Of a stretch of 64,000 nucleotides of DNA, positions 46,478 through 55,536 are shown in pieces. The stretch comes from Rhizobium tibeticum (GTDB lineage Bacteria; Pseudomonadota; Alphaproteobacteria; Rhizobiales; Rhizobiaceae), in contig NZ_FOCV01000008.1 of NCBI RefSeq assembly GCF_900110205.1, forward strand, positions 124,001 through 188,000. Direction: 5' to 3'. The position numbers and the translations under genes were made by a program. A model generated the notes under the pieces. The model was not told the DNA's origin, did no database searches, and saw only the letters and a program-made list of their open reading frames with translations. Every line of letters starts with the position of its first letter. Positions within the stretch are counted from its first letter, which is position 1.

Positions 46478-47548
46478 TTGGATACAGCACCAACGGATGT
46501 CCGCGTGCTTTACGAGCAGCGGGGCCTGCCGATCTTTCAGAATCGAATGTATGACACCTTGGAGGACGCGCTGGCCTCGCCGCGAGGTGACATGTGTTTG
46601 GTGGAAGATCTCCGCACGGGTCTCGTTCGCAACGCTGCGTTTCAGCCCGATTTGATGATCTATGATACATCCTACCAGAACGAGCAGGGCCTCAGTCCGA
46701 TGTTTCGTCGCCATCTGGACGAGGTCGCTGCGATCATCACGACGAATATCGGCCGGAAGAACCTTGTCGAGGTTGGCTGTGGCAAGGGGCTTTTCCTGGA
46801 GATGCTGGAAGAGCGCGGTGTCGAAATCACCGGCTTCGACCCTGCCTATGAGGGAACAAACCGCCGAATTCGCCAAGAGTATTTCCAACCTGGCAGCGGG
46901 ATTGAAAGCGATGGCCTGATCCTCCGGCATGTTCTGGAACACATTTTGGACCCAGTCGCATTCCTTGGGCAACTGAAGGAAGCCAACGGCGGGCGTGGAC
47001 ACATCTATATCGAAGTTCCCTGTTTCGATTGGATCTGCGAGCAGCGGGCATGGTTTGACGTCTTCTACGAACACGTCAACTATTTCAGACTTTCAGATTT
47101 CCACCGAATGTTCGGGACGGTTGTCGCGAGCGGTCGGATCTTCGGCGGTCAGTATCTCTATGTTGTCGCCGATCTGGCGACATTGCGTGATCCGACGATC
47201 GACCAGGACGACCGCGTAAAAATGCCCGCGGACTTCGTCGCGAAGCTGGAAAGCATCAGCCCTGGCGAAACGCAAACTGCAGTGGTCTGGGGTGGCGCTT
47301 CCAAGGGCGTCATATTTTCGCTTTTGAGACAGCGAAAGGGCCGTCCCGTCACGGCTGTGATTGACATCAATCCTTCAAAGCAAGGCAAGTTCCTGCCTTT
47401 GACTGGATTGAAAGTTCAATCCCCGAGCGAGGTTCTGCCGGAACTGCCGCCAGGCTCCGATATCTACGTGATGAACCGCAATTATTCTGAAGAGATCAAG
47501 AAAATGTCGAACAACGCCTACAACTATGTCGAGGTTGACCGTGGTTGA
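46478..47548 (+). CDS. SAM-dependent methyltransferase with C-methyltransferase C-terminal domain, no zinc domain
   Basis: 356 residues from TTG 46478, two bases after the epimerase stop. SAM-binding LVEVGCGKGLFLEMLEERGV; LRHVLEHILDPVAFLG; active-site-like VFYEHVNYFRLSDFHRM; a C-terminal Rossmann-like segment (AVVWGGASKGVIFSLLRQRK, VTAVIDINPSKQGKFLP). This matches the last two domains of sugar C-methyltransferases such as TcaB9. The N-terminal four-cysteine zinc domain is missing; in its place about 60 residues have no motif. Substrate unknown. Confidence 0.8.
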   Translation: MDTAPTDVRVLYEQRGLPIFQNRMYDTLEDALASPRGDMCLVEDLRTGLVRNAAFQPDLMIYDTSYQNEQGLSPMFRRHLDEVAAIITTNIGRKNLVEVGCGKGLFLEMLEERGVEITGFDPAYEGTNRRIRQEYFQPGSGIESDGLILRHVLEHILDPVAFLGQLKEANGGRGHIYIEVPCFDWICEQRAWFDVFYEHVNYFRLSDFHRMFGTVVASGRIFGGQYLYVVADLATLRDPTIDQDDRVKMPADFVAKLESISPGETQTAVVWGGASKGVIFSLLRQRKGRPVTAVIDINPSKQGKFLPLTGLKVQSPSEVLPELPPGSDIYVMNRNYSEEIKKMSNNAYNYVEVDRG

Positions 47549-48311
47549 TTTCAAGAGCGAAGTGGCCGACCGCATTGTCGCGATCCAAGGCAACGAAGAC
47601 TTCAAAAGAAGCGCTTCCGATTTCCTGCGCAAGTCCGTCGAACCGAAGTACTCCTACAACTACTTCTGGATGGGTCGCCCGATTATCCAGTACCCCCAGG
47701 ACATGGTCGCCATGCAGGAGATCATCTGGGAGACACGTCCGGACCTGATCATTGAGACAGGGATCGCGCATGGCGGCTCACTGATCCTGAGCGCGTCCAT
47801 GCTTGCTCTCCTTGATATGGCAGACGCGATGGAAGCTGGCGCCACCTTGGACCCCCGCACCTCGAATCGGCGTGTTCTCGGCATCGATATCGATATCCGG
47901 GCGCATAATAGAGCCGCCATCGAAGCGCATCCGATGGCGTCGCGCATTCAGATGATTCAAGGGTCGAGCATCGATCGGGGCGTCATCGATCAGGTCCATC
48001 AGATCGCCAAGCCGTTCAAACGCGTTCTGGTGTGCCTGGATAGCAACCACACGCACGATCATGTCCTGGCCGAGCTTGAAGCCTACGCGCCCCTGACTTC
48101 GGTCGGCAGCTATTGCGTCGTTTTCGACACCCTGATCGAAGACATGCCCGCGGACGCTTATCCTGACCGGTCGTGGGGACCGGGTGACAATCCCAAAACG
48201 GCTGTGTGGACGTATCTCGAAACGCATCCCGAATTCGAGATCGACCGATCGATCGACCAAAAGCTTATGATCACCGTGGCACCAGACGGCTTTCTAAAGC
48301 GACACAGATAG
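47541..48311 (+). CDS. CmcI-type (cephalosporin hydroxylase/rhamnosyl O-methyltransferase family) protein
   Basis: 256 residues from GTG 47541 (GAGG 7 bases upstream; ATG 47526 is an alternative). The frame overlaps the methyltransferase stop. Motifs are LIIETGIAHGGSLILSASML (SAM-binding), VLGIDIDIRAHNRAAIEAHP, LVCLDSNHTHDHVLAELEAY and WGPGDNPKTAVWTYL. The family includes CmcI and rhamnosyl O-methyltransferases; in a polysaccharide locus an O-methyltransferase is the natural reading. A 7-bp hairpin (48311-48332) separates it from rfbF. Confidence 0.85.
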   Translation: MVDFKSEVADRIVAIQGNEDFKRSASDFLRKSVEPKYSYNYFWMGRPIIQYPQDMVAMQEIIWETRPDLIIETGIAHGGSLILSASMLALLDMADAMEAGATLDPRTSNRRVLGIDIDIRAHNRAAIEAHPMASRIQMIQGSSIDRGVIDQVHQIAKPFKRVLVCLDSNHTHDHVLAELEAYAPLTSVGSYCVVFDTLIEDMPADAYPDRSWGPGDNPKTAVWTYLETHPEFEIDRSIDQKLMITVAPDGFLKRHR

Positions 48312-48351
48312 AACTCTCTGGAATCAGAGTTCTTAGCCCGGGACATACCAT

Positions 48352-49119
48352 ATGAAAATCGTCATTCTCGCGGGTGGATACGGTACCCGCATTTCCGAAG
48401 AGAGCCACCTGCGGCCAAAGCCGATGATCGAGATCGGGGGTCGTCCGATTCTCTGGCACATCATGAAGATCTACAGCCATTTCGGCTTCAACGACTTCGT
48501 GATCTGCCTCGGCTATCGCGGCTACATGATCAAGGAATACTTCGCCAACTACATCCTGCACTCAGCGGATGTCACCTTCGACATGGAGCGCGGCGAGACG
48601 ACGTATCATGCTACGAAAGCGGAGCCGTGGCGCGTGACGCTTGTCGAAACGGGCGAAGGTTCGATGACCGGCGGGCGCCTGAAACGCGTCGCGAACTATC
48701 TCGACGACACGTTTTGCCTCACCTACGGCGACGGCGTTGCCGATGTCGACATCAAGGCGTTGACCGAATTTCACCAAAGCCACGGACGCGCGGCGACGGT
48801 GACCAGCGTGGTGCCGCCCGGACGCTATGGCGCCTTGCTGACCGAGGACGGGCAGGTGATGAGCTTCACCGAGAAACCTGCGGGCGACAACGGACGCATC
48901 AATGGCGGCTTCTTCGTGCTCAACCGGTCGGTGCTGGATCGTATCGAGGGGGACTCCACCCCATTCGAGGGTGCGCCGCTCGAAGGACTTGCCAGCGACG
49001 GCCAACTGATGGCCTTCCCACATGACGGCTTCTGGCGCCCGATGGATACGCTGCGCGACAAGAACCAGCTCGAAGAACTCTGGCAGAGCGGCCATGCGCC
49101 GTGGAAAGTCTGGTCATGA
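48352..49119 (+). CDS. rfbF: Glucose-1-phosphate cytidylyltransferase
   Basis: 255 residues. Makes CDP-glucose from CTP and glucose-1-phosphate. N-terminal VILAGGYGTRISEESHLRPK, then PMIEIGGRPILWHIMKIYSH, LTYGDGVADVDIKALTEFHQ, and RINGGFFVLNRSVLD. The cytidylyltransferase rather than thymidylyltransferase class is shown by the EESHLRPKPM-EIG pattern. The stop overlaps rfbG (ATGA). Confidence 0.95.
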   Translation: MKIVILAGGYGTRISEESHLRPKPMIEIGGRPILWHIMKIYSHFGFNDFVICLGYRGYMIKEYFANYILHSADVTFDMERGETTYHATKAEPWRVTLVETGEGSMTGGRLKRVANYLDDTFCLTYGDGVADVDIKALTEFHQSHGRAATVTSVVPPGRYGALLTEDGQVMSFTEKPAGDNGRINGGFFVLNRSVLDRIEGDSTPFEGAPLEGLASDGQLMAFPHDGFWRPMDTLRDKNQLEELWQSGHAPWKVWS

Positions 49120-50186
49120 GCCCGCTGCCGGATCAGCGTTTCTGGTCAGGCAAACGCGTCTTCCTGACGGGCCATACCGGCTTCAAGGGGACGTGGGCGC
49201 GGATATGGCTTTCACGGCTTGGCGCTGAGGTGACCGGCTATGCGCTTTCGCCGGCGACGACGCCGTCGCTGCATGCGCTGGCGGACACCTCCGGGCTGGC
49301 TGCCGAGACGATCGCCGACATCCGCAGCGGGACCGCTCTTGCGGATGCGCTTCGCGTGTGCGATCCCGATATCATCCTGCACATGGCGGCGCAGCCGCTG
49401 GTGCGACGCAGCTATCTCGAACCGGTTGACACATTCGATGTCAACGTCATGGGAACGATCCGTTTGCTGGAGGCGGCGCGGCCGCTTCAAGCGCTCAAAG
49501 CCATTCTCGTCGTGACGACCGATAAGGTCTATAGCAACGACGAAAGCGGCCGGCATTTCGTCGAAACCGATCGGCTTGGCGGACATGACCCCTACTCCGG
49601 CTCGAAGGCCGCAGCCGAGATCGCAACGGCGACCTACAGGGACTCCTTTTTCCGTCCGAAGGGCGTGCATGTCGGCACCGCGCGCGGCGGAAACGTGCTC
49701 GGTGGCGGCGACTTTTCGGAGGACCGGCTGGTTCCCGACATCGTCCGCGCTGCCATAGCCGGGCAGATTCTTGATATCCGCAGCCCGCTTGCAACGCGGC
49801 CGTGGCAACATGTCCTCGACTGCCTGAACGGCTATTTCCTGTTCTGCGAGGCGCTGTATAGCGGGACTGCGTCGGTGGAAGCGCTGAACTTTGGGCCATC
49901 CCCTGACGAAGCGCAAATTCCCGTCGGTCGTGTTGCCTCATCGGTCCAAGCAGCCATGGGGCTCGGGCAAACCTGGCAGGATACGTCGGCGGTCGACAAG
50001 CCGCGCGAGATGCACGCGCTTGGTCTCGATCCTGCCGAAGCCTATCGTTGCCTCTCCTGGCGGGCAAAGCTGAGCCAGACCGAAGCGATAGACTGGGCTG
50101 CACGCTGGTACGATCAATGGCGCCGGGGCGAAGATGCGCTCTCGCTCGTCGCTGGCCAGATTGATGCTTTCACGAAAGGCTCCTAA
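49116..50186 (+). CDS. rfbG: CDP-glucose 4,6-dehydratase
   Basis: 356 residues from ATG 49116, overlapping the rfbF stop. Produces CDP-4-keto-6-deoxyglucose. NAD-binding VFLTGHTGFKGTWARIWLSR; active-site HDPYSGSKAAAEIATATYRD; specificity region RGGNVLGGGDFSEDRLVPDI and SPLATRPWQHVLDCLNGY. Together with rfbF it fixes CDP-linked 6-deoxyhexose chemistry for the cassette. Confidence 0.96.
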   Translation: MSPLPDQRFWSGKRVFLTGHTGFKGTWARIWLSRLGAEVTGYALSPATTPSLHALADTSGLAAETIADIRSGTALADALRVCDPDIILHMAAQPLVRRSYLEPVDTFDVNVMGTIRLLEAARPLQALKAILVVTTDKVYSNDESGRHFVETDRLGGHDPYSGSKAAAEIATATYRDSFFRPKGVHVGTARGGNVLGGGDFSEDRLVPDIVRAAIAGQILDIRSPLATRPWQHVLDCLNGYFLFCEALYSGTASVEALNFGPSPDEAQIPVGRVASSVQAAMGLGQTWQDTSAVDKPREMHALGLDPAEAYRCLSWRAKLSQTEAIDWAARWYDQWRRGEDALSLVAGQIDAFTKGS

Positions 50187-50190
50187 TCGC

Positions 50191-51420
50191 ATGTCTCACC
50201 AATGCCGTTTCTGCTCAGCGCCGCTGACGACCGTTGTCGCAGATCTTGGATCGACACCGTGGTCGAACGCCTTTCTGCCAGATGCAGCCGCGATCGCCAA
50301 GGAGCGCTCCTTTCCGTTGAGGGTCATGGTTTGCGCGGAGTGTTTCCTGGTTCAAACGACCGAGAACGTGCCGGCGGACGAAATTTTCAACGCCGACTAT
50401 GCCTACCTCTCATCGTTCTCGACCAGCTGGCTCGAACATGCCAAGCGCTACGCCGAGATGATGACCGAGCGCTTCGGACTTTCGGCAGCTTCGACAGTGG
50501 TCGAAGTCGCCTCGAACGACGGCTATCTCCTGCAATATTTCGCAGCCAAGGACATCCAGGTGCTCGGCGTGGAACCGGCCGCGAATGCAGCAAAGATCGC
50601 GGAAAGCCGCGGCGTGGCGACCAAGGTGGCGTTCTTCGGCAGGCAGACCGCCCAGGCGCTGGTCGAGGGCGGCGTGCGCGCCGACGTGACGGCCGCCAAC
50701 AACGTCCTTGCTCATGTGCCAGATATCGCCGATTTCGTCAGTGGCTTTGCCATCCTATTGAAGCCGGACGGCGTTTCGACATTCGAATTCCCGCATCTTC
50801 TGACGATGATCGATGGCATCCAGTTCGACACGATCTATCACGAACACTACTCGTACATGTCGCTGCTCGCGGTCGAGCGCATTTTCGGCGCTTGCGGGCT
50901 GAAGGTCTTCGATGTCGAGGAGATTCCGACGCATGGCGGATCGTTGCGCGTCTTCGCACAGAAGGCGGAAGGCGCCCGCGCTGTGACAGACAGGCTGCTT
51001 GCGCTGCGCGCAAAGGAAGAGGCCTTCGGCCTCAAGGAGATGGCGACCTACGAACGGTTCGGGACGCGGATCGAAGGCGTGTGCGAAGCGTTCAAGGCCT
51101 TCCTTCGCCAAGCCAAGGTCGCTGGCAAAACGGTCGCCGCCTATGGCGCCGCAGCCAAGGGCAACACCTTCCTGAACGTCTGCCGCGTTAACGCCGACGA
51201 CATCGTCTTCGTCGTCGACCGCAGCGACATCAAGCAAGGCAAGTTGTTACCGGGAAGCCATATTCCCGTCTATGCGCCGAGCCATATCGAAGCCGCGAAG
51301 CCGGACTATCTCGTCATCCTGCCGTGGAATCTGACCGAAGAGATCGTCAAGTCGAACGATTATATCCGGGCATGGGACGGACGTTTCGTGGTGGCGATCC
51401 CGACGCTACGGATTCTTTGA
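50191..51420 (+). CDS. Sugar C-methyltransferase with N-terminal zinc domain
   Basis: 409 residues from ATG 50191, 4 bases after the rfbG stop. An N-terminal four-cysteine zinc domain (CRFCSAPL and CAECFLVQT) is followed by a SAM domain (VVEVASNDGYLLQYFAAKDI) and the catalytic YHEHYSYMS. A C-terminal Rossmann-like domain follows (VAAYGAAAKGNTFLNVCRVN). Known members such as TcaB9 add a methyl to C3 of NDP-4-keto-6-deoxysugars. Placed after rfbFG it should act on CDP-4-keto-6-deoxyglucose to give a branched 3-C-methyl sugar. Confidence 0.87.
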   Translation: MSHQCRFCSAPLTTVVADLGSTPWSNAFLPDAAAIAKERSFPLRVMVCAECFLVQTTENVPADEIFNADYAYLSSFSTSWLEHAKRYAEMMTERFGLSAASTVVEVASNDGYLLQYFAAKDIQVLGVEPAANAAKIAESRGVATKVAFFGRQTAQALVEGGVRADVTAANNVLAHVPDIADFVSGFAILLKPDGVSTFEFPHLLTMIDGIQFDTIYHEHYSYMSLLAVERIFGACGLKVFDVEEIPTHGGSLRVFAQKAEGARAVTDRLLALRAKEEAFGLKEMATYERFGTRIEGVCEAFKAFLRQAKVAGKTVAAYGAAAKGNTFLNVCRVNADDIVFVVDRSDIKQGKLLPGSHIPVYAPSHIEAAKPDYLVILPWNLTEEIVKSNDYIRAWDGRFVVAIPTLRIL

Positions 51421-52068
51421 GATTGATGAAGCAGAGCGATGCTGGTTGGCATCGCTTCGTTTTACGGGGTCGCACGCCTGTCCTGCGGAGGTGCCTGGTA
51501 ACCTTGCCGCCAACGACGTGGAGGTCGTGGGACTCGTGGGTGTGGATATCGTTCGGGCGGCGTCTGTTTCTCAGACAAGCGGTACCTTGTTCGTATCATG
51601 ATGTGCCCCCACCATCGGCCTTTCGCGCTTCTCTGGGTCCCTTTGCGTGATCTGGCCCGGTCTTCACGGGACCTCCGGAGACAACGCAACATTTCAAAAA
51701 TCGATAGCGACCACATGTCGCAAATAGACACCAAATAGACGCGGTAGCCATTGATTTATCAACGCAATTCACCGCAAACGCGTCGAAAACTGAGCCGGCT
51801 AGAGTCAGCTTGTTCAACCAGTGATTGACTGTGTCGCGGCATGCCCATTTGATCGAAACGCCCTCGCAGCTGCGAAAAATCGCCCATTCTGTAGCCTGGT
51901 GATAGAATGGGGGCCAAAAATCACGGCCTCAGGAAGCGTCGCTCGCTGTTTCATTTGGGGGCTTGCAACGCCAGACCTTTACGATAGGTTGCGCGTTGAC
52001 CTGAACGTAACTGGTCACGGGAACAAACGACTAATAAAAGGCGCAAAGCCTAGAAAGGTGGCCCCCAT
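51421..52068. other. 648-bp spacer between the sugar cassette and oppA
   Basis: No convincing gene. It holds a terminator-like hairpin at its start, an 8-bp hairpin cccattct / agaatggg (51883-51890 / 51904-51911) with TTTTT on the minus-strand side, and sequence at about 51470-51820 that looks like eroded DNA without SD-led frames. A possible oppA promoter is TTGCAA (51963-51968) with TAGGTT 16 bases later. A repeat-like phrase (tttcatttgggggcttgc) precedes it. Confidence 0.4.
51435..51464 (+). terminator. Terminator of the rfb sugar operon
   Basis: 8-bp stem agcgatgc (51435-51442) / gcatcgct (51449-51456) with a 6-base loop, followed by TCGTTTTA, 14 bp past the last cassette gene. Confidence 0.65.
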
Positions 52069-53649
52069 ATGAGCTTTCTTACGAAAAAATTCCTGGCTTC
52101 AGCAGTGTTTGGCTCGCTGCTGGCCGTGTCGGCGCACGCAGCGACGCTCAACATCCACAATGGCGGCGACCCGCAGTCGCTCGACCCACAGAAGCTGTCG
52201 AGCGACTATGAGAACCGCATTGCAGGCGACATCTTCGAGGGCCTCGTAACGGAAGACCCGAAGGACGATCCGATCCCGGGGCAGGCCGAAAGCTGGACTG
52301 TCTCGCCTGATGGCAAGGTCTATACCTTTAAGCTGCGCGACGGCATCAAGTGGTCGGACGGCCAGCCGGTGACCGCAGGGGATTTTGTTTTCGCCTTCCA
52401 GCGCCTTCTCGATCCGAAGAATGCCGCCGAATACGCCTATCTGCAGTTCACCATCAAGAACGCGGAGAAGATCAACAAGGGCGAGATCACCGATTTCAGC
52501 CAGCTCGGCGTCAAGGCGATCGACGACAAGACGCTCGAGATCACGCTGGAGAACCCAACCCCCTACTTCATCAACTCGCTGATGCATTACACCGCCTACC
52601 CGCTGCCGAAGCATGTGGTTGAGGCGAAGGGGACTGACTGGGTCAAGATCGGCAACATCGTCACCAACGGCCCGTACAAGCCGACCGAATGGATCCCAGG
52701 TGCGTCCGTCACGACCATCAAGAACGACCAGTACTACGGCGAGAAAGACCTGAAGATCGACGGCGTCAAGTTCTTCACGCTCGAAGACCAGGAAGCGGCT
52801 CTGAAGCGTTATCGCGCCGGCGAGTTCGACATCATGACCGACTTCCCGACCGATCAATACGAGTGGATGAAGAAGAACCTGCCGGGTCAGGCGCACGTGA
52901 CGCCGTTCCTGGCCAGCTACTACTACGTCCTCAACGCCCAGAAGCCGCCGTTCAACGACAAGCGCGTCCGCCAGGCGCTGTCGATGGCCGTCAACCGCGA
53001 TGTGATCGGTCCGAAGATCCTCGGCACCGGCGAACTACCAGCCTATTCGTGGGTTCCACCGGGCACCGCCAACTACGGCGATCCGGCCTATGTCAGCTGG
53101 AAGGACATGCCCTACAAGGAGAAGGTGGAAGAGGCGAAGAAGCTGCTCAAGGAAGCAGGTTTCGGACCCGACCACCCGCTGAAGGCACAGCTTCGCTACA
53201 ACACCAACGACAATCACAAGCGCGTGGCAGTCGCCATCGCCTCGATGTGGAAGCCGCTCGGTGTCCAGATCGAGCTCTACAACACCGAAACCAAAGTGCA
53301 TTACGACGAAATGCAGCATGGTCAGGTCGAAATCGGCCGCGCCGGCTGGATCGCCGACTACAACGATCCGGACAACTTCCTCGGCCTGCTCGTTTCGGGC
53401 GTTTCGATGAACTACGGCCGTTGGAGCAACGCCGATTACGACAAGCTGATCAAGGAAGCGAACGCCCAGACCGACCTGAAGACGCGCGCGCAAATCTTCA
53501 AGAAGGCTGAACAGCTCGCGCTCGACGACAGTGCCGCCATTCCGCTGTACTATTATGTCTCGAAGAACGTCGTCTCGCCGAAGGTTCAGGGCTTCGAAGA
53601 CAATATTCAGGACATCCACCGTACGCGCTGGCTGTCGATCAAAGAATAA
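52069..53649 (+). CDS. oppA: Oligopeptide ABC transporter substrate-binding protein (OppA)
   Basis: 526 residues with a signal peptide (MSFLTKKFLASAVFGSLLAV-SAHA). SBP_bac_5 fold: DPQSLDPQKLSSDYENRIAG, RDGIKWSDGQPVTAGDFVFA, VRQALSMAVNRDVIGPKILG. Periplasmic receptor for oligopeptides, possibly also murein peptides. AAGGTGG precedes the ATG. It heads a five-gene operon; a 10-bp hairpin lies between it and oppB. Confidence 0.95.
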   Translation: MSFLTKKFLASAVFGSLLAVSAHAATLNIHNGGDPQSLDPQKLSSDYENRIAGDIFEGLVTEDPKDDPIPGQAESWTVSPDGKVYTFKLRDGIKWSDGQPVTAGDFVFAFQRLLDPKNAAEYAYLQFTIKNAEKINKGEITDFSQLGVKAIDDKTLEITLENPTPYFINSLMHYTAYPLPKHVVEAKGTDWVKIGNIVTNGPYKPTEWIPGASVTTIKNDQYYGEKDLKIDGVKFFTLEDQEAALKRYRAGEFDIMTDFPTDQYEWMKKNLPGQAHVTPFLASYYYVLNAQKPPFNDKRVRQALSMAVNRDVIGPKILGTGELPAYSWVPPGTANYGDPAYVSWKDMPYKEKVEEAKKLLKEAGFGPDHPLKAQLRYNTNDNHKRVAVAIASMWKPLGVQIELYNTETKVHYDEMQHGQVEIGRAGWIADYNDPDNFLGLLVSGVSMNYGRWSNADYDKLIKEANAQTDLKTRAQIFKKAEQLALDDSAAIPLYYYVSKNVVSPKVQGFEDNIQDIHRTRWLSIKE

Positions 53650-53656
53650 GGAACAC

Positions 53657-53687
53657 CGGCCCTTCCCGCCTGCTGCAGGAAGGGCCG
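53657..53687 (+). other. Intercistronic stem-loop between oppA and oppB
   Basis: Perfect 10-bp stem cggcccttcc (53657-53666) / ggaagggccg (53678-53687). No T-run follows. Such hairpins after binding-protein genes protect the upstream mRNA and keep oppA more abundant than the membrane parts; known for several ABC operons, inferred here. Confidence 0.6.
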
Positions 53688-53697
53688 ATCCACGACC

Positions 53698-54621
53698 ATG
53701 ATCAAATATGCACTCCGTCGCCTGCTGTCGACGATCCCCGTCATGTGGATCGCCGTGACACTCAGCTTTTTTGTCTTGCGCCTTGCTCCCGGCGGCCCAT
53801 TCGATGGCGAGCGGCCATTGCCGCCGGTGATCCTGAAGAACCTCGCGGCTCACTACAATCTCGACAAGCCGCTTATCGACCAATACCTGATCTACATCTA
53901 CGACGTGTTGAAGGGCGACCTTGGTCCTTCCTTCGCCAATGAAGACTTTACCGTCAGCCAGCAGATCATGATCGGCCTGCCCTACACGTTCACGATTGGT
54001 GGCCTCGCCTTCATCCTTGCCATCCTCATCGGTGTGACAGTTGGCTGCCTTGGGGCGCTTTACCAGAATAAGGCACCTGACTATCTCCTCGGCTTGGTCA
54101 TTCTCGTCGGCCTGGTTCTTCCGAACTTTCTCATCGCGCCCATCCTACAGCTGATTTTCGGCATCCATCTCGGTTGGCTGCCTGTCGGGGGATGGGGTGA
54201 CGGCTCGTTCAGGTATCTCGTCATCCCGATCGTCGTGCTGGCATTGCCGCATGCGGGCCGCATCTCACGCATGACCCGCGGCTCGATGATCGAGGTGATG
54301 AACCAGAATTACATCCGCACCGCCAAGGCCAAGGGCATCGGTCCGCGGCTGACCGTCATGCGACACGCGCTGAAGCCTGCCATGATGCCGGTCGTTTCCT
54401 ATCTCGGCCCGGCGGCGAGCTACCTTCTCACCGGCTCGCTCGTTGTCGAGAGCATCTTTGGATTGCCCGGCATCGGCCGCTATTTTGTCAACGCGGCGCT
54501 GAACCGCGACTACGGCATGGTTCTCGGCACGGTCATATTCTACATGGTCCTGATCGTCTTTCTGAACCTTCTCGTCGACATTGCCTATGCGTGGCTCGAT
54601 CCGAAAGTGAGAAACCGATGA
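53698..54621 (+). CDS. oppB: Oligopeptide ABC permease (OppB)
   Basis: 307 residues, six membrane segments, N-terminal YALRRLLSTIPVMWIAVTLS. The cytoplasmic EAA-type loop is MNQNYIRTAKAKGIGPRLTV, which contacts the ATPases. DPPB-family permease forming the channel with OppC. The stop overlaps the oppC start by four bases. Confidence 0.95.
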   Translation: MIKYALRRLLSTIPVMWIAVTLSFFVLRLAPGGPFDGERPLPPVILKNLAAHYNLDKPLIDQYLIYIYDVLKGDLGPSFANEDFTVSQQIMIGLPYTFTIGGLAFILAILIGVTVGCLGALYQNKAPDYLLGLVILVGLVLPNFLIAPILQLIFGIHLGWLPVGGWGDGSFRYLVIPIVVLALPHAGRISRMTRGSMIEVMNQNYIRTAKAKGIGPRLTVMRHALKPAMMPVVSYLGPAASYLLTGSLVVESIFGLPGIGRYFVNAALNRDYGMVLGTVIFYMVLIVFLNLLVDIAYAWLDPKVRNR

Positions 54622-55535
54622 TCCTCAATCCCGCAAAGAGAGAGCTGCTCGCGGCTGAACTTCTGGAGGCTGAAGGGCTCTCGCAAAAGAGCCGCTCGCT
54701 GACCGGCGATGCTCTGCGTCGTCTTTCCCGCAACAAGGCAGCCGTCGTTGCCATCGTTGTGCTCCTCCTCCTGATCCTGGCCGCATTCCTCGGCCCGTAC
54801 CTCATTCCGTTCGACTACGAGGAACCGGATTGGGCGGCTTTCCGGATGCCCCCTGAGATGGAGAGCGGCCACTATTTCGGAACCGATCCGAACGGCCGCG
54901 ACCTGCTTGCGCGTGTTCTTTACGGCACCCGCGTCTCGCTCGCCGTCGCCGCGACGGCGACCATCGTGTCCGTGGTAATCGGCGTACTATATGGCGCGAT
55001 TTCCGGCTACATTGGCGGCAGGCTCGATGCGATCATGATGCGCTTTGTCGATATCATGTATGCCCTGCCCTACATTCTCTTCGTGATCCTGCTGATGGTG
55101 GTGTTCGGCCGCAACGTCTACCTGCTGTTTGCAGCAATCGGTGCGCTGGAATGGCTGACGATGGCCCGAATCGTGCGGGGACAGACGCTCTCGATCAAGC
55201 AACGCGAGTTCATCGAAGCGGCACGCGCGTCCGGCCAGAAGCCGTTCAAGATCATCCTCAAGCACATTATCCCGAACCTCGTCGGGCCGGTCGTGATCTT
55301 TGCTGCGCTGACCGTCCCGGAAATCATCGCGACCGAGAGCTTTCTGTCCTACCTTGGTTTCGGCGTTCAGGAACCCCTCACCTCGCTCGGCACGCTGATT
55401 GCTGAGGGCACCGATGCCATGGAAAGCATGCCGTGGCTGCTGATCTTCCCGGCCTGCTTCCTCGTTGCCCTGCTGATGAGCCTGCTTTTCATCGGCGATG
55501 GCCTGCGCGACGCGTTCGACCCGAAGGATCGATAG
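54618..55535 (+). CDS. oppC: Oligopeptide ABC permease (OppC)
   Basis: 305 residues from ATG 54618. A cytoplasmic N-terminus precedes the first helix (AAVVAIVVLLLLILAAFLGP), as usual for OppC/DppC. FGTDPNGRDLLARVLYGTRV is the family's periplasmic motif, and the EAA loop is EFIEAARASGQKPFKIILKH. Pairs with OppB. Confidence 0.95.
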   Translation: MILNPAKRELLAAELLEAEGLSQKSRSLTGDALRRLSRNKAAVVAIVVLLLLILAAFLGPYLIPFDYEEPDWAAFRMPPEMESGHYFGTDPNGRDLLARVLYGTRVSLAVAATATIVSVVIGVLYGAISGYIGGRLDAIMMRFVDIMYALPYILFVILLMVVFGRNVYLLFAAIGALEWLTMARIVRGQTLSIKQREFIEAARASGQKPFKIILKHIIPNLVGPVVIFAALTVPEIIATESFLSYLGFGVQEPLTSLGTLIAEGTDAMESMPWLLIFPACFLVALLMSLLFIGDGLRDAFDPKDR

Positions 55536-55536
55536 A

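Noticed and set aside
51596..51817. Minus-strand frame in the oppA spacer that could suggest an IS21-type fragment
   Set aside because: A short ggctcagttttcgac-like phrase recalls sequence near some IS elements, but no transposase motif or terminal repeat could be identified.
51821..52072. An 83-codon + strand frame running into oppA
   Set aside because: There is no ribosome site and no motif, and it overlaps the oppA start and leader. It appears to be a chance frame.
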